Shown here: piece after piece, positions 1-7,751 of the stretch
Position numbering within the stretch: the first letter of the stretch is position 1
Layout of the letters: every line of letters starts with the position of its first letter
From: Bradyrhizobium sp. S69
GTDB taxonomy: Bacteria; Pseudomonadota; Alphaproteobacteria; Rhizobiales; Xanthobacteraceae
Assembly (NCBI RefSeq): GCF_009766005.1
Contig: NZ_LMUK01000046.1
Location: 317,232 to 381,231 of the forward strand
Direction of reading: 5' to 3'
Length of the DNA: 64,000 nucleotides
Program-made: the position numbers and the translations under genes
The notes under the pieces: model-generated
What the model saw: only the letters and a program-made list of their open reading frames with translations
The model's database searches: none
Told to the model about the DNA's origin: nothing

Positions 1-321
1 TTCCAGAACGCCAGCCATTTTACCGTCAATGTGCTCGGCGCGTCGCAGCAGGAGCTTTCCAACAAATTCGCAAAATCCTCCAACGACAAATTCGCCGGTG
101 TCGACTGGACGCCGGGACTTGGCGGCGCGCCGGTCCTCGCCAATTGCGTTGCAAGTTTCCAGTGCCGCGCGGCCAACCGCTATTATGGCGGCGACCACAT
201 CATTTTTCTGGGCGCGGTCGAGGCCTATGCCTATAACCGGCAGGAGCCGCTATTGTTCGCGCGCGGCGGTTACGGGCGGTTTGCGCCGCCTGAAGGTTCG
301 GGGACCACCACATCGTCATGA
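1..321 (+). CDS. Flavin reductase family protein, C-terminal part (5' end outside window)
   Basis: The open frame runs in from the left edge without a start and ends at the TGA at 319-321, leaving about 106 residues. Its content (NVLGASQQELSNKFA, then DKFAGVDW, VLANCVASFQCR, YYGGDHIIFLGAVEAY) is the second half of the flavin reductase-like split-barrel domain, the FMN/FAD-binding reductase partner of two-component flavin monooxygenases. The stop overlaps the ATG of the next gene (ATGA), so it is translationally coupled to the TetR regulator. Family assignment is by recognition. The substrate and the partner oxygenase cannot be told from this fragment. Confidence 0.82.
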   Translation, partial: FQNASHFTVNVLGASQQELSNKFAKSSNDKFAGVDWTPGLGGAPVLANCVASFQCRAANRYYGGDHIIFLGAVEAYAYNRQEPLLFARGGYGRFAPPEGSGTTTSS

Positions 322-1007
322 ACAAGAAAGCATCGCCCAAGCGCGCCCGTACCAAGCAGCGGCGGCTTTCCCCGGACGATCGCCGCAAGGAGTTCGTCGC
401 CAAGGCGACTGAGTTCTTTTCCGAGGAAGGATTTGGCGGCGGCACGCGCGATCTCGCCCGCCGGCTCGGGGTGACGCAGCCGCTGCTGTATCGCTATTTT
501 CCCAGCAAGGACGACCTGATCAAGGAAGTCTATCGCACGGTCTATCTCGAGCCGTTCGATCCTGGCTGGGACAGGCTGCTGGCCGACCGTTCAAGGCCTA
601 TTCGCGACCGGCTGCGGGAGTTCTACGGCGCCTATACCGCTGTGATTTTCACCCGCAAATGGCTTCGCATCTATCTCTATTCGGGCCTGAAGGGGCTCGA
701 CATCAACCGCTGGTATCTCAGCGTGGTCCGGGACAAGGTCCTGACCCGCATCATCAAGGAATGCCGCCACGAGGCCGGCCTGCCGGCGCAGGGTAAGCCG
801 ACCGCGTCCGAACTGGAAATGGCCTGGGTGTTTCACAGCGGCATATTTTATTATGGCGTCCGCAAATACATCTACGAGTCGCCGGTGCTGGTGGAAAAAG
901 AGCAGATGATCAGCGAAGCGCTGGACGCGTTTCTGGCCACCTTCGAGCGGCATTTTGCTGCTGCCGCGCCCGCCGCGCGGCGCACGCCGGTGAAGGTGGT
1001 GGGATAA
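318..1007 (+). CDS. TetR/AcrR family transcriptional regulator
   Basis: The 229-residue protein has a basic N-terminal tail and then a TetR helix-turn-helix at about residues 25-70: FFSEEGFGGGTRDLARRLGV followed by QPLLYRYFPSKDDLIKEVY. The C-terminal two thirds form the variable ligand/dimer domain. The start ATG overlaps the stop of the upstream flavin reductase gene, so it probably regulates that operon, most of which lies outside the window. The ligand is unknown. Local repressor of a flavin-dependent oxygenase system is an inference from context only. Confidence 0.88.
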   Translation: MNKKASPKRARTKQRRLSPDDRRKEFVAKATEFFSEEGFGGGTRDLARRLGVTQPLLYRYFPSKDDLIKEVYRTVYLEPFDPGWDRLLADRSRPIRDRLREFYGAYTAVIFTRKWLRIYLYSGLKGLDINRWYLSVVRDKVLTRIIKECRHEAGLPAQGKPTASELEMAWVFHSGIFYYGVRKYIYESPVLVEKEQMISEALDAFLATFERHFAAAAPAARRTPVKVVG

Positions 1008-1076
1008 ATCCACCTGACCGGCCCGGCTGCGCCGAGCCGCGTAAACGGTGCGGCTGGTACCTCAAGTCGGGGGTGA

Positions 1077-1277
1077 TCAAGCCAAATTGGCAGGCATCGT
1101 TAAATTGTAATCGCAAGACTCGATGGTGCAGCGACCATCAAGTACCTGAACTGATCCGTTACTGGTCGGAACATTTTCCACCAACCCAGCATCGTTTGCG
1201 CAATCCCAAGCATCGCCCTCGGTTTGAAAGGGCCGGCTTATAGGTTGGCCGCCCCTGAATACGGCGTAGGTCATCAT
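1077..1277 (-). CDS. Small hypothetical protein (66 aa)
   Basis: The frame encodes 66 residues beginning MMTYAVFRGGQPISRPFQTE, continuing with GDAWDCANDAGLV and a short C-terminal segment containing two cysteines. It looks like the short 'AYAVFRDGKQISRPF' proteins common in Bradyrhizobium genomes, which have no assigned function. It lies alone between the TetR gene and another small minus-strand gene. The amino-acid composition is protein-like rather than the arginine-rich composition of shadow frames in this GC-rich DNA. No function is proposed. Confidence 0.55.
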   Translation of the reverse strand: MMTYAVFRGGQPISRPFQTEGDAWDCANDAGLVENVPTSNGSVQVLDGRCTIESCDYNLTMPANLA

Positions 1278-1342
1278 GCTCTACCTTCTGGCGATTAAGT
1301 CGCTTGGTTGATGATGGCCGGGATACCGCCGCAGATCATGCA

Positions 1343-1561
1343 TCAGAATCCCGGCTTGGATCGAATCGGTGCCTGAAATATCTCAATGCCTGCGTCGTTC
1401 AGAACCGCGACATGCCGCTGGTTGAGCTGCGGGGTATCGATGGCAATCTGGGTCGCAATAAACTTCGCCCTTGCGATCGCGCCCTTGTCATCATTGCAAT
1501 CCAATCCTAACGAGTCCGCATGTCTGCGCCCATTCCTCACATCAAAATAGTAATGTGGCAT
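1343..1561 (-). CDS. DUF6894-like small protein (72 aa)
   Basis: The protein starts MPHYYFDVRNGRRHADSLGLDC and continues with an alanine-rich helix (DKGAIARAKFIATQIAID). This is the pattern of the short DUF6894 family, present in many paralogues in Bradyrhizobium and relatives and of unknown function. It usually starts M-P-x-Y-[YF]-F-D-[VI]-R, as here. It sits in a run of small minus-strand genes (1077-2301) that may be general stress genes, but no shared promoter is evident. Confidence 0.7.
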   Translation of the reverse strand: MPHYYFDVRNGRRHADSLGLDCNDDKGAIARAKFIATQIAIDTPQLNQRHVAVLNDAGIEIFQAPIRSKPGF

Positions 1562-1611
1562 GATGCCTCCAATTGAGGGAGGCCCGGCAACGAACCGGAC
1601 CTCCGTCTCAG

Positions 1612-1806
1612 TTACTTCTGTTGTTGGCTCTTGGCGTGGGCCTGATCACTTTGCTTGCTTGCGCTCTGGGAGTGTTGCTGAGCACTCTTTGAATGCTCCA
1701 TTCCCTTCACATGATCGCCTTTGCCATGCTGCTCAGCGGCCGCCCGATGAGACTTCGCCGCATTTTCGTGAAGTTCAGCGGCTTTGTTGTGATCGGTATT
1801 TGCCAT
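1612..1806 (-). CDS. Small hydrophilic His/Ser/Ala/Gln-rich protein (64 aa)
   Basis: The 64-residue product is very hydrophilic, with no membrane segment or cysteine: MANTDHNKAAELHENAAKSH, then AAEQHGKGDHVKGMEHSKSA and a Gln/Ser/Lys tail. Composition suggests a disordered or helical stress protein. A good ribosome-binding site (AGGAGCC, seven bases before the ATG) supports translation. The upstream region carries an unusual tandem repeat (see 1903-1970). Similar short proteins are annotated as hypothetical in many proteobacteria, and no biochemical role is claimed. Confidence 0.6.
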   Translation of the reverse strand: MANTDHNKAAELHENAAKSHRAAAEQHGKGDHVKGMEHSKSAQQHSQSASKQSDQAHAKSQQQK

Positions 1807-1902
1807 GTACGGCTCCTACAGTTCAGCTCCCAGGGCGCGACAACACGCCGTTCCCTAAGCCGTTCCTGAAAGTCACGTAATGGTGTCATGAATATTGCAA
1901 AA

Positions 1903-1970
1903 AGTTCCAATGGAAAAATTCCAATTGAAAAATTCCCAATCGAAGAGTTCCGATCGAAACGATTGGGAAC
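1903..1970. repeat. Degenerate tandem repeat, about 14-16 bp units
   Basis: Four consecutive units of the form A(G)TTCC-AATNGAAAA follow one another at about 1903-1917, 1918-1931, 1932-1945 and 1946-1961, with a partial inverted unit (ATTGGGAAC) to 1970. The units are AT-rich in otherwise GC-rich DNA, and each has an A-tract about 1.5 helical turns apart. The array lies between two minus-strand genes, upstream of the 64-residue protein and just downstream of the HPF-like gene. Confidence 0.7.
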
Positions 1971-1974
1971 GACC

Positions 1975-2301
1975 TCATGCCGTTAACGCATCGACCTGAC
2001 GCCGCGCAGCCACGAATGCATCCTTGATGGCCACTTGAGCATATTCGTTCCGTGCGTCGTCGCGCCCTGTGTGGTTCACCACAATGTTCTCGTGTGGTGG
2101 AACCGTCAACCAAATGTGGACCTGAAATCCGATGCCGTGGCGGTGGTTGTGACTGGGAGCGATCACCTTCACGCGGCAACCTGTAATGCGTTGGTTATGC
2201 GTTTCCAGCCGCTCTATTTCCAACAAGATCTGGTCGCGGGCGGCGTCTGATGAATCCGAGCCTTCGAACGTAATCTGCGGCGCGATTTGCATGTTTTCCA
2301 T
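1975..2301 (-). CDS. HPF/RaiA-like ribosome-associated protein
   Basis: The 108-residue protein matches the single-domain ribosome hibernation / sigma-54 modulation fold in length and pattern. An N-terminal strand (MQIAPQITFEGSDSS) leads to a helix (RDQILLEIERLETHNQRI), then GCRVKVIAP, a basic HNHRHG loop, VHIWLTVPPHENIVV, and a last helix (VAIKDAFVAARRQVDAL). Family members bind the 30S decoding region in stationary phase or stress. It lacks the long C-terminal dimerisation domain of long HPF. The gene sits with other small minus-strand genes, consistent with a stress locus, though no regulatory site was identified. Confidence 0.75.
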   Translation of the reverse strand: MENMQIAPQITFEGSDSSDAARDQILLEIERLETHNQRITGCRVKVIAPSHNHRHGIGFQVHIWLTVPPHENIVVNHTGRDDARNEYAQVAIKDAFVAARRQVDALTA

Positions 2302-2397
2302 TTGGCGTTAGAGTTTAGATTATGAGCCAATCCCCCTGTGGCAGAATGGTTGCCTGGCGGCGATGCGACAGCGCATTCACATTAAAGGAGAGAAGCG

Positions 2398-3150
2398 ATG
2401 GACCTGAAGGGCGTGGTTGCACTGGTGACGGGCGGCAATGGCGGGCTGGGGCAGCGCATCTGCCATGCGCTGGCGCAGGAGGGCGCACATATCGCTGTCG
2501 TGTATGCGCGCAGCCGCGACCAAGCGGAAAGCGTCGCCAGTGAACTGGCGTCACGTCATCACATCAAGGCTCAAGCCTTTGCCTGTGACCTCACGGACGG
2601 CGCGGCTGTGGATCGGCTGGTCGGCGAGGTGACGAAGGCCTTCGGCCGCCTCGATGTTCTGGTCAATGACGCCGCCTACAACCACGCGATCCCGTTCGAC
2701 GATCTCGACAATCTGACGCAGGAGGTATGGGACAAGATCATGGCCATCAACCTGACCGGGCCGATGCGCCTGACCAAGGCGGTGGCCCCTGTCATGAAGG
2801 TCCAGGGGCAAGGCCGCATCATCAACATCGCTTCGGTCGCGGGGCTCAGCCCAACCGGCTCTTCGATCGCCTATGCCGTGTCGAAGGCGGGGCTCATTCA
2901 TCTGACGCGCTGCATGGCAGTGGCGCTGGCGCCCGAGACGCTCGTCAACTGCGTGGCGCCGGGTCTGCTGGACGGCACGCGTGCGACGGCCAATCTGCGG
3001 TCCGAGCAGATCGAGCGTTCCGCATCGGCCTCGCTGCTGAAGAAACCGGCCGACAAGGACGACTGTGCCGACATGGTGGTCGCGATGTGCCGCACCGAGA
3101 CCATGACCGGCCAGACCGTCGTCATCGATTCCGGACGCATCTTTCACTAG
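2398..3150 (+). CDS. Short-chain dehydrogenase/reductase (SDR)
   Basis: This 250-residue classical SDR has the cofactor loop TGGNGGLG at about residues 11-18, an NDAA segment in place of the usual NNAG, the catalytic serine region IINIASVAG, and YAVSK (Tyr-x3-Lys). The C-terminus has the usual GQTVVIDSG strand. These enzymes use NAD(P)H on ketones or alcohols, often 3-oxoacyl groups. A strong ribosome-binding site (AAGGAGAG) precedes the ATG. The gene appears monocistronic and is followed by a repeat whose hairpin and T-run could terminate transcription. The substrate is unknown. Confidence 0.85.
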   Translation: MDLKGVVALVTGGNGGLGQRICHALAQEGAHIAVVYARSRDQAESVASELASRHHIKAQAFACDLTDGAAVDRLVGEVTKAFGRLDVLVNDAAYNHAIPFDDLDNLTQEVWDKIMAINLTGPMRLTKAVAPVMKVQGQGRIINIASVAGLSPTGSSIAYAVSKAGLIHLTRCMAVALAPETLVNCVAPGLLDGTRATANLRSEQIERSASASLLKKPADKDDCADMVVAMCRTETMTGQTVVIDSGRIFH

Positions 3151-3250
3151 AGCCTTTTCCGTTCCGATGGAATCGGAACGGGGCTCTCGTCTTTTTGTTT
3201 GACGCGTTTTCTTCACGCGAACCGGTACCCACTTCGCTCGAAAACGCTCT
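3151..3250 (+). repeat. Interspersed 'GAGCCTTTTCCGTTCC' repeat with terminator-like hairpin
   Basis: This is the first of three copies in the window (others at 46978-47111 and, inverted, 55932-56034). It starts with a perfect 10-bp stem and 3-nt loop (CCGTTCCGAT / ATCGGAACGG, 3159-3181), flanked by AGAGCC/GGCTCT arms and followed by TTTTTGTTT, which could act as a rho-independent terminator for the SDR gene. The rest is a conserved tail ending GCTCGAAAACGCTCT. Confidence 0.85.
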
Positions 3251-3263
3251 GGAGGTTTGTTCG

Positions 3264-4403
3264 ATGGTCGCCTGGTCTTCTTTGCGGTTCAACTGTGGGC
3301 AAGAGATCGCAAATCGGTTTGTTGTTGCTCCGCTGACAACCGATTCGTCCCATGAAGATGGGACGGCTCCCGACAACGAACTCGAATTTGTCCAGCGACG
3401 TGCCGCCAACGGATTCGGAGCTGTCATTTCCTCCGCGGCTTACGTCGAATACGACGGGCGCTCCTGGCAGGGAATCGGCGCGGCACATGATGGACATCTG
3501 TCCAGTCTGCACCGGCTCGCTGATGCGATGCGTGCCGCGGGATCTCTTGCGATACTCCAGATCTATGATGGTGGCCGCATCGCAAGGCCCGAATTAACAG
3601 GTGAACGAGGTCTGCGTGCGCCTTCCGCGGTGGCATCGCTGCGTCCCGGAGCCAAGACGCCAAGGGCGATGACATCAGATGAGATTGCAAAGCTGATTGC
3701 GAGTTTTGGCGAAGCTGCTTCGCTTGCGCGAAAAGCCGGCTTTGACGGCGTTGAGATTCACGGCGCCAACCACTACGCGGTTCATCAGTTTTTTTCGCCT
3801 CGGGCCAATCATCGCGTCGATGATTGGGGAGGCACGATTTCAAAGCGTATGAACTTTGCTCTCGCGGTCGCGCAGGCCGTTCGCGACGCACTCGGTCCGA
3901 AGCTGATCGCGGGGTTTCGCGTGACGCCGTTCGAGTCCGAGGCTGACGGTTATACGCTTGAGGACGCCAAACTGCTTTGCAACGAACTTGCCAAATTGGA
4001 TCTCGACTACATCTCGGTTTCGCTTGATGATTACCGGAAGAGCAAGCCGATGCGAGAGACCCGTGTCTATGATGGGTCGGGCGAGGAGAGTTATACCCCG
4101 GCAGAAAGTCCGATCACGGAATTTGCCCGCGTCATCGCGGGCCGCTGTGCGGTCATGGCAAGCGGTGGGATTAAAACATGCATGGATGCCGAGGCGGCGA
4201 TCGACATGGGAGCCGATCTGGTGGCGGTCGGACGCGCCGTGGTGGTCGATCCGGAGTGGCTTTCCAAAGTCCGAAGCAAGAGCGAAGCATCGATCCTTGC
4301 GGGACTGCCGAAAGATGAACGCGAGATCGCCAACGCTCTGAGCATTCCTCCGCGAATGGTCGAATATTTATTGAGCCGTCCAGGTTGGATTCCTCGGCTT
4401 TAG
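3264..4403 (+). CDS. NADH:flavin oxidoreductase (Old Yellow Enzyme family)
   Basis: The 379-residue protein is an FMN-dependent TIM-barrel ene-reductase. Features are the early NRFVVAPLTTDSSHEDG loop, the QIYDGGRIARPEL segment, GVEIHGANHYAVHQFFSPRA around residues 160-180 with the substrate-binding histidine(s), NHRVDDWGG, and the phosphate-binding end MASGGIKT ... MGADLVAVGRA. The frame is open far upstream (into the SDR gene), but the ATG at 3264, shortly after GGAGG, fits the family length. Such enzymes reduce activated alkenes or nitro groups. The repeat before it separates it from the SDR gene, so it may have its own promoter. Confidence 0.88.
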   Translation: MVAWSSLRFNCGQEIANRFVVAPLTTDSSHEDGTAPDNELEFVQRRAANGFGAVISSAAYVEYDGRSWQGIGAAHDGHLSSLHRLADAMRAAGSLAILQIYDGGRIARPELTGERGLRAPSAVASLRPGAKTPRAMTSDEIAKLIASFGEAASLARKAGFDGVEIHGANHYAVHQFFSPRANHRVDDWGGTISKRMNFALAVAQAVRDALGPKLIAGFRVTPFESEADGYTLEDAKLLCNELAKLDLDYISVSLDDYRKSKPMRETRVYDGSGEESYTPAESPITEFARVIAGRCAVMASGGIKTCMDAEAAIDMGADLVAVGRAVVVDPEWLSKVRSKSEASILAGLPKDEREIANALSIPPRMVEYLLSRPGWIPRL

Positions 4404-4414
4404 CCAGGCACCTT

Positions 4415-4495
4415 AGGGTGGGTTAGCGGTAGGTGTAACCCAACTAAGGCGGGCGGAAAGAGGGTGGGTTACGGCTGCGCCTAACCCACCCTACG
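4415..4495. repeat. GGGTGGGTTA ... TAACCCACCC palindromic repeat
   Basis: Copies of GGGTGGGTTA in direct orientation are followed by the complement CTAACCCACCC, giving an imperfect hairpin after the Old Yellow Enzyme gene. This word pair recurs as an intergenic repeat in Bradyrhizobium (recalled, not searched). It may also act as a transcript end. Confidence 0.6.
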
Positions 4496-4530
4496 AGCTG
4501 CACGCCATATGCCTAGCGGAAGGAGGCTCT

Positions 4531-4755
4531 ATGGCTCTCGACTATCGGCCGGGCATGAAGATGTACCAGGTCATTTGGGAACGCGATGGCGAGCGTATTT
4601 TTACATACGCGCTTCACGCTGCCAACGAAGCCGATGCTTGTTCGAGGGCGGAAGCCTCTTTTGTGGAGCATCCAGAGCACGATTTTGATCGCAGCGGAAC
4701 GACGGTACGAGTTCGTGTTATAACGTTCCCGCTCAGCCTTGATGACGACTACTAG
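4531..4755 (+). CDS. Small hypothetical protein (74 aa)
   Basis: The 74-residue product reads MALDYRPGMKMYQVIWERDG, then RIFTYALHAANEADACSRAE, and ends in a beta-like segment rich in valine and arginine with an acidic DDDY tail. A strong ribosome-binding site (GGAAGGAGG) lies just before the ATG, so translation is likely. I recognise no domain. The alternation of short strands and one helix suggests a compact alpha/beta fold, and there is no signal peptide or membrane segment. Confidence 0.6.
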   Translation: MALDYRPGMKMYQVIWERDGERIFTYALHAANEADACSRAEASFVEHPEHDFDRSGTTVRVRVITFPLSLDDDY

Positions 4756-4899
4756 GGCGGGATGACCTTCGAATCGTCATCGCGATCTACGCACCTCCTT
4801 GCCGGCGTGATCCCTGATTTGCCCGCCGTGGCAAGCCCCCGAAACAAAAATATTTCTGTTTATCCGAAATGCAAATCACTGTAACAATTCGCTCGTCCC

Positions 4900-5245
4900 A
4901 CCCGACAAGAGGGGCGGCTCGCGACGTCACGAACGTGCGGTGGGATGCGGTGGACGTGGAGCGCGCAACTGACGAGGGCGCGCGAGACGGACGGCGAAGT
5001 CGTGTGGTCCTGACGCCCCAATGGCAGGTGTCAAGTTCGCAAGGAGCTCACGCTTCTGGCGGGCGACGGTGACAAGCAAGCTCTGGTCTCGCCGGGGAGA
5101 GCACGAAATAAGCTGTAAACCATTGCGCAGGGAAGGCCGGACTGCTTCCGCTGAACCTGTATGCTCGTGTGCATCTTCTATTCTACTTTGGCACACGGGA
5201 CCTCGGGTGCAGCGCGCACCCGGTCTTCCCTGCGCCCCTCTGTCT
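4900..5245. ncRNA. Candidate structured RNA / multicopy intergenic element
   Basis: This lies in a 635-bp stretch (4756-5390) with no convincing gene. A 16-bp stem pairs 5125-5140 (GCGCAGGGAAGGCCGG) with 5220-5235, with one G-U wobble. Inside it are smaller hairpins: GTGTGC/GCACAC (5168-5173 with 5191-5196) and GGGTGC/GCACCC (5205-5210 with 5216-5221). The antisense frame gives a peptide with LRNGLQLISCSPRRDQ and GPHDFAVR, a string I recognise from spurious 'hypothetical proteins' annotated at many loci in Bradyrhizobium and Rhodopseudomonas. That indicates a conserved multicopy nucleic-acid element rather than a gene. Strand and boundaries are uncertain. Confidence 0.45.
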
Positions 5246-5351
5246 TCGAGGAGGGTGAAACCAGACGCAAGGCTCGGACAGATCATGTCGCGAGAATGCG
5301 GATACATGTCTACGAGTTGTTTGACAATTAAATCAGAAATTATGATCGGGA

Positions 5352-5388
5352 CGTAGCCCGGATGAGCGCAGCGATATCCGGGATGCGA
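5352..5388. repeat. Partial GTAGCCCGGATGAGC repeat
   Basis: The sequence GTAGCCCGGATGAGCGCAGCGATATCCGGGAT (broken here as GTAGCCCGGATGAGC then GCAGCGATATCCGGGAT) matches the left end of the longer repeat at 41129-41234. It sits at the 3' end of the deacetylase gene. Confidence 0.65.
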
Positions 5389-5390
5389 GA

Positions 5391-6272
5391 CTACACCAAG
5401 ATCTTCGCCATCTCGCCGCGGTACCAGTCGCCGATCTCGCTCGCGGTCATTAGTGCAACGCCGTCATGGCCGATGACGTAGTCGAGCAGCGCCTCCAGAT
5501 ATTTGATGCGATGGGGCACACCGGTGATGTAGGGGTGTATCGAGATCGCCATGATCCGCGCGTTGGTGTCGCCTTCGAGATAGAGCCGGTCGAACTGATC
5601 GGTGCAGCGCTTCAGGAATTGTTCCGAGGGCAGATGCTGCAGCGCGTGGATGACGATGTCGTTGGTTTCCACCGAATAGGGTATCGTCGTCATCACGCCG
5701 TGTGGTGTTGCGATATCCTGCGGCAGATCGTCGATCACCCAATCGGCCAGATATTCGATGCCGTTGAGGCGCAACAGGTCGATGGTCTCCTCGGTCTCGG
5801 TCAGGCCCGGGCTTTCCCAGGAACGCGGCGCCTTGCCTGCAAATGTCGCGATGGTGTCGACCGCGCGCTTGATCGCATCGGCCTGGTTGTCGAGCCTGTG
5901 CATCGGGCCCTGGACAAAACCGTGGCCCATGAACTCGAAGCCGGCCTCACGCGCGGCCGAGGCCACGCGCGGATAGGAGTTGCAGACATTGCCGTTGATC
6001 GCGAGGGTCACCGGCATGTGGCGGTCGGTCAGCGCCTTGAACTGCCGCCAGAAGCCGGCGCGCATGCCGTATTCGTGCCAGGACCAGTTCGGCACGTCCG
6101 GCAACAGCGGCTGCCCCATCGGCGGGCTGAGCACGGTGCGCGGCATCGGGTTTTCGATCCGCCACTCCTCGACATTGAGGATCACCCACACGGCAAGCTT
6201 CTTGCCGCCGGGCAGCGTCAGTTTCGGACGGTCGATTTGCGCCTGGTAGGGGATGCGATCGGTAAAAGCCAC
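5391..6272 (-). CDS. Polysaccharide deacetylase (NodB) family hydrolase, PuuE-like
   Basis: The 293-residue protein resembles the cytoplasmic NodB-fold amidohydrolases (PuuE allantoinase-like and peptidoglycan deacetylase-like) that act on small C-N substrates. Visible are VWVILNVEEW near residue 30, SWHEYGMRAGFWR, the LAINGNVC strand, FEFMGHGFVQGPMHRL with the metal-region histidines, APRSWESPG, and SIHPYITGVPHRI near the C-terminus. There is no signal peptide, in keeping with an intracellular role. It is 27 bp downstream of the luciferase-like monooxygenase gene on the same strand. The pair, divergent from a Liv-type transporter, suggests catabolism of an imported nitrogenous compound. The substrate is not known. 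Confidence 0.82.
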   Translation of the reverse strand: MAFTDRIPYQAQIDRPKLTLPGGKKLAVWVILNVEEWRIENPMPRTVLSPPMGQPLLPDVPNWSWHEYGMRAGFWRQFKALTDRHMPVTLAINGNVCNSYPRVASAAREAGFEFMGHGFVQGPMHRLDNQADAIKRAVDTIATFAGKAPRSWESPGLTETEETIDLLRLNGIEYLADWVIDDLPQDIATPHGVMTTIPYSVETNDIVIHALQHLPSEQFLKRCTDQFDRLYLEGDTNARIMAISIHPYITGVPHRIKYLEALLDYVIGHDGVALMTASEIGDWYRGEMAKILV

Positions 6273-6299
6273 GGCTAACCTCTTGCAAATAGATACGGG

Positions 6300-7406
6300 C
6301 TATCCCGCAGCGCTGGGTTTGTTCGAGATGCCGGCGTTAACGAGCGGCATCACTTTCTCGGCCATCAGGATCATGGACTGGCGCCCCAACTCAGGATCGG
6401 TCCAGTCCTTGCCGGCATAGAGCAGCGTGCCGAACGGGCCGACCTCGTCGTGGAACGCCAGCACCTGATCGGCCACGCTGTCGGGCGTGCCATGGATGAT
6501 CAGCCTGTCGCAGACCATCTCCAGCGTCACTTCGTCGTCGGGCTGGTCGCGGCGGGTCTTGAACAGTTCGATGCGGCCGTTTCGTTTCAGCTTGGTGAAC
6601 AGCGAGCGGTAATAATAGACATACGGCCCGTTCGGATCGGTGGCGTAGGCTTTCGCGGTCGCCGCATCCTTGGCGACGAACACACTCTTGGCGACGCGCC
6701 AGTTCGAAGGGTCCGCAGGCCGGCCGCCGCGCTTGCAACCCTCGACATATCTAGGCCAATGGCTCTTGACCCAGGCCGGCATCAGGAAGTTGGCCGAGAT
6801 CGGATCCCAGCCGCGCGCGGCCGCTTCCTCGACGCCCTTCGAGAAGGGTGCCACCGCGGTCACCACGATCGGCGGATGCGGTCGCTGCAACGGCTTGGCG
6901 ATAAAGCCCTGGCCGATGTCCTCGATCAGCGTCTTTTGGGTCGTGACGTTCCAGTATTTTCCGTTGATATTGTAGGGCGGCTCGCTGGCCCAGATTTCCA
7001 GCACCTGATTGATCGCTTCCAGAAACATCTCGTTGCGGTTGGCAGCGAGATTGCCGAACAACTCGGCATCCGACAACAATCCGCCGGGGCTGATCCCGAA
7101 GATCAGGCGCCCGTCGAGCATGTGATCGAGCATTGCCAGGCTCGCCGCGATGGCCGCGGGGTGGCTGTTCGGCATGTTGATGGTGCCGGTACCCAATCTT
7201 ATCCGCTTGGTGGCGGCGGCGACCCAGGCCAGGAATGCGATACAGGAGGTGATGTTCTCGGCCTTGTCGGTGGCATGCTCCCCGACATAGGCTTCGGTAA
7301 AGCCGAGTTCGTCGGCCAGCACGAAGGCTTCACGGTCTTCCTTCAGGGACTTTCGCCAATCCTTGTCGAGCGGATGGATCGGCATCGTGAAGAAACCGAG
7401 GTTCAT
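6300..7406 (-). CDS. LLM class flavin-dependent oxidoreductase (luciferase-like monooxygenase)
   Basis: The 368-residue protein has the bacterial-luciferase TIM-barrel pattern: MNLGFFTMPIHPLDKDWRKS at the start, EAYVGEHATDKAENI, then RIRLGTGTINMPNSHPAAIA, a long HMLDGRLIFGISPGGLLSDA region, and the late TLEMVCDRLIIHGTPDSVAD helix. These enzymes hydroxylate or cleave substrates with reduced FMN from a separate reductase. The frame is open much further upstream, but the ATG at 7406 follows GGGAGAGG and begins exactly at the first conserved strand. It is probably in one operon with the deacetylase-like gene. Confidence 0.88.
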   Translation of the reverse strand: MNLGFFTMPIHPLDKDWRKSLKEDREAFVLADELGFTEAYVGEHATDKAENITSCIAFLAWVAAATKRIRLGTGTINMPNSHPAAIAASLAMLDHMLDGRLIFGISPGGLLSDAELFGNLAANRNEMFLEAINQVLEIWASEPPYNINGKYWNVTTQKTLIEDIGQGFIAKPLQRPHPPIVVTAVAPFSKGVEEAAARGWDPISANFLMPAWVKSHWPRYVEGCKRGGRPADPSNWRVAKSVFVAKDAATAKAYATDPNGPYVYYYRSLFTKLKRNGRIELFKTRRDQPDDEVTLEMVCDRLIIHGTPDSVADQVLAFHDEVGPFGTLLYAGKDWTDPELGRQSMILMAEKVMPLVNAGISNKPSAAG

Positions 7407-7751
7407 GTGCGTGCCTCTCCCGGCGGGCGTCTTCTTCTCCGAACCGAACGGTCCGCTCGCGCCATTATGCCACGCCCCAAAGTCTGGTGTCTTTCGAAAT
7501 AATCGCTCGATAAACAAACTTGACCTTTGGGAGTCCCCACCTTCTAATCCCTCAAAAAATTCGCCACAACCGGCCCGGGAGGTCGCATCCGATGGGAGGT
7601 CGCATCCAACCAATGTCCGGCTTTTGCCCATCACCGGGATTCCCCTGACGCCGCAGCTCATCCTTTCGACGTGAGAGCGCATTTGAGCGGGGACGGCCCA
7701 AATAAAATCACCTATAGATACCCCAAAATATAAGGTTCTCGGGAGGATACC
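7407..7751. promoter_or_regulatory. Divergent intergenic region with tandem 14-bp repeat
   Basis: The 345 bp between the divergent monooxygenase and Liv-operon start codons holds no credible gene and must carry both promoters. A perfect direct repeat GGGAGGTCGCATCC occurs at 7577-7590 and 7594-7607, with a 17-bp period. Downstream, the stretch at 7700-7735 is AT-rich (AAATAAAATC, CTATAGATA), a plausible promoter for the transporter operon. No regulator gene is adjacent. Confidence 0.45.

Noticed and set aside
2727..3263. Fusion of SDR-antiframe sequence to the Old Yellow Enzyme
   Set aside because: The open frame happens to continue upstream through the SDR gene and the repeat; the enzyme domain begins just after the ATG at 3264.
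5021..5356. 111-codon ORF in the gene-free region
   Set aside because: Translation has no protein-like pattern, and the DNA is better explained as a structured multicopy element.
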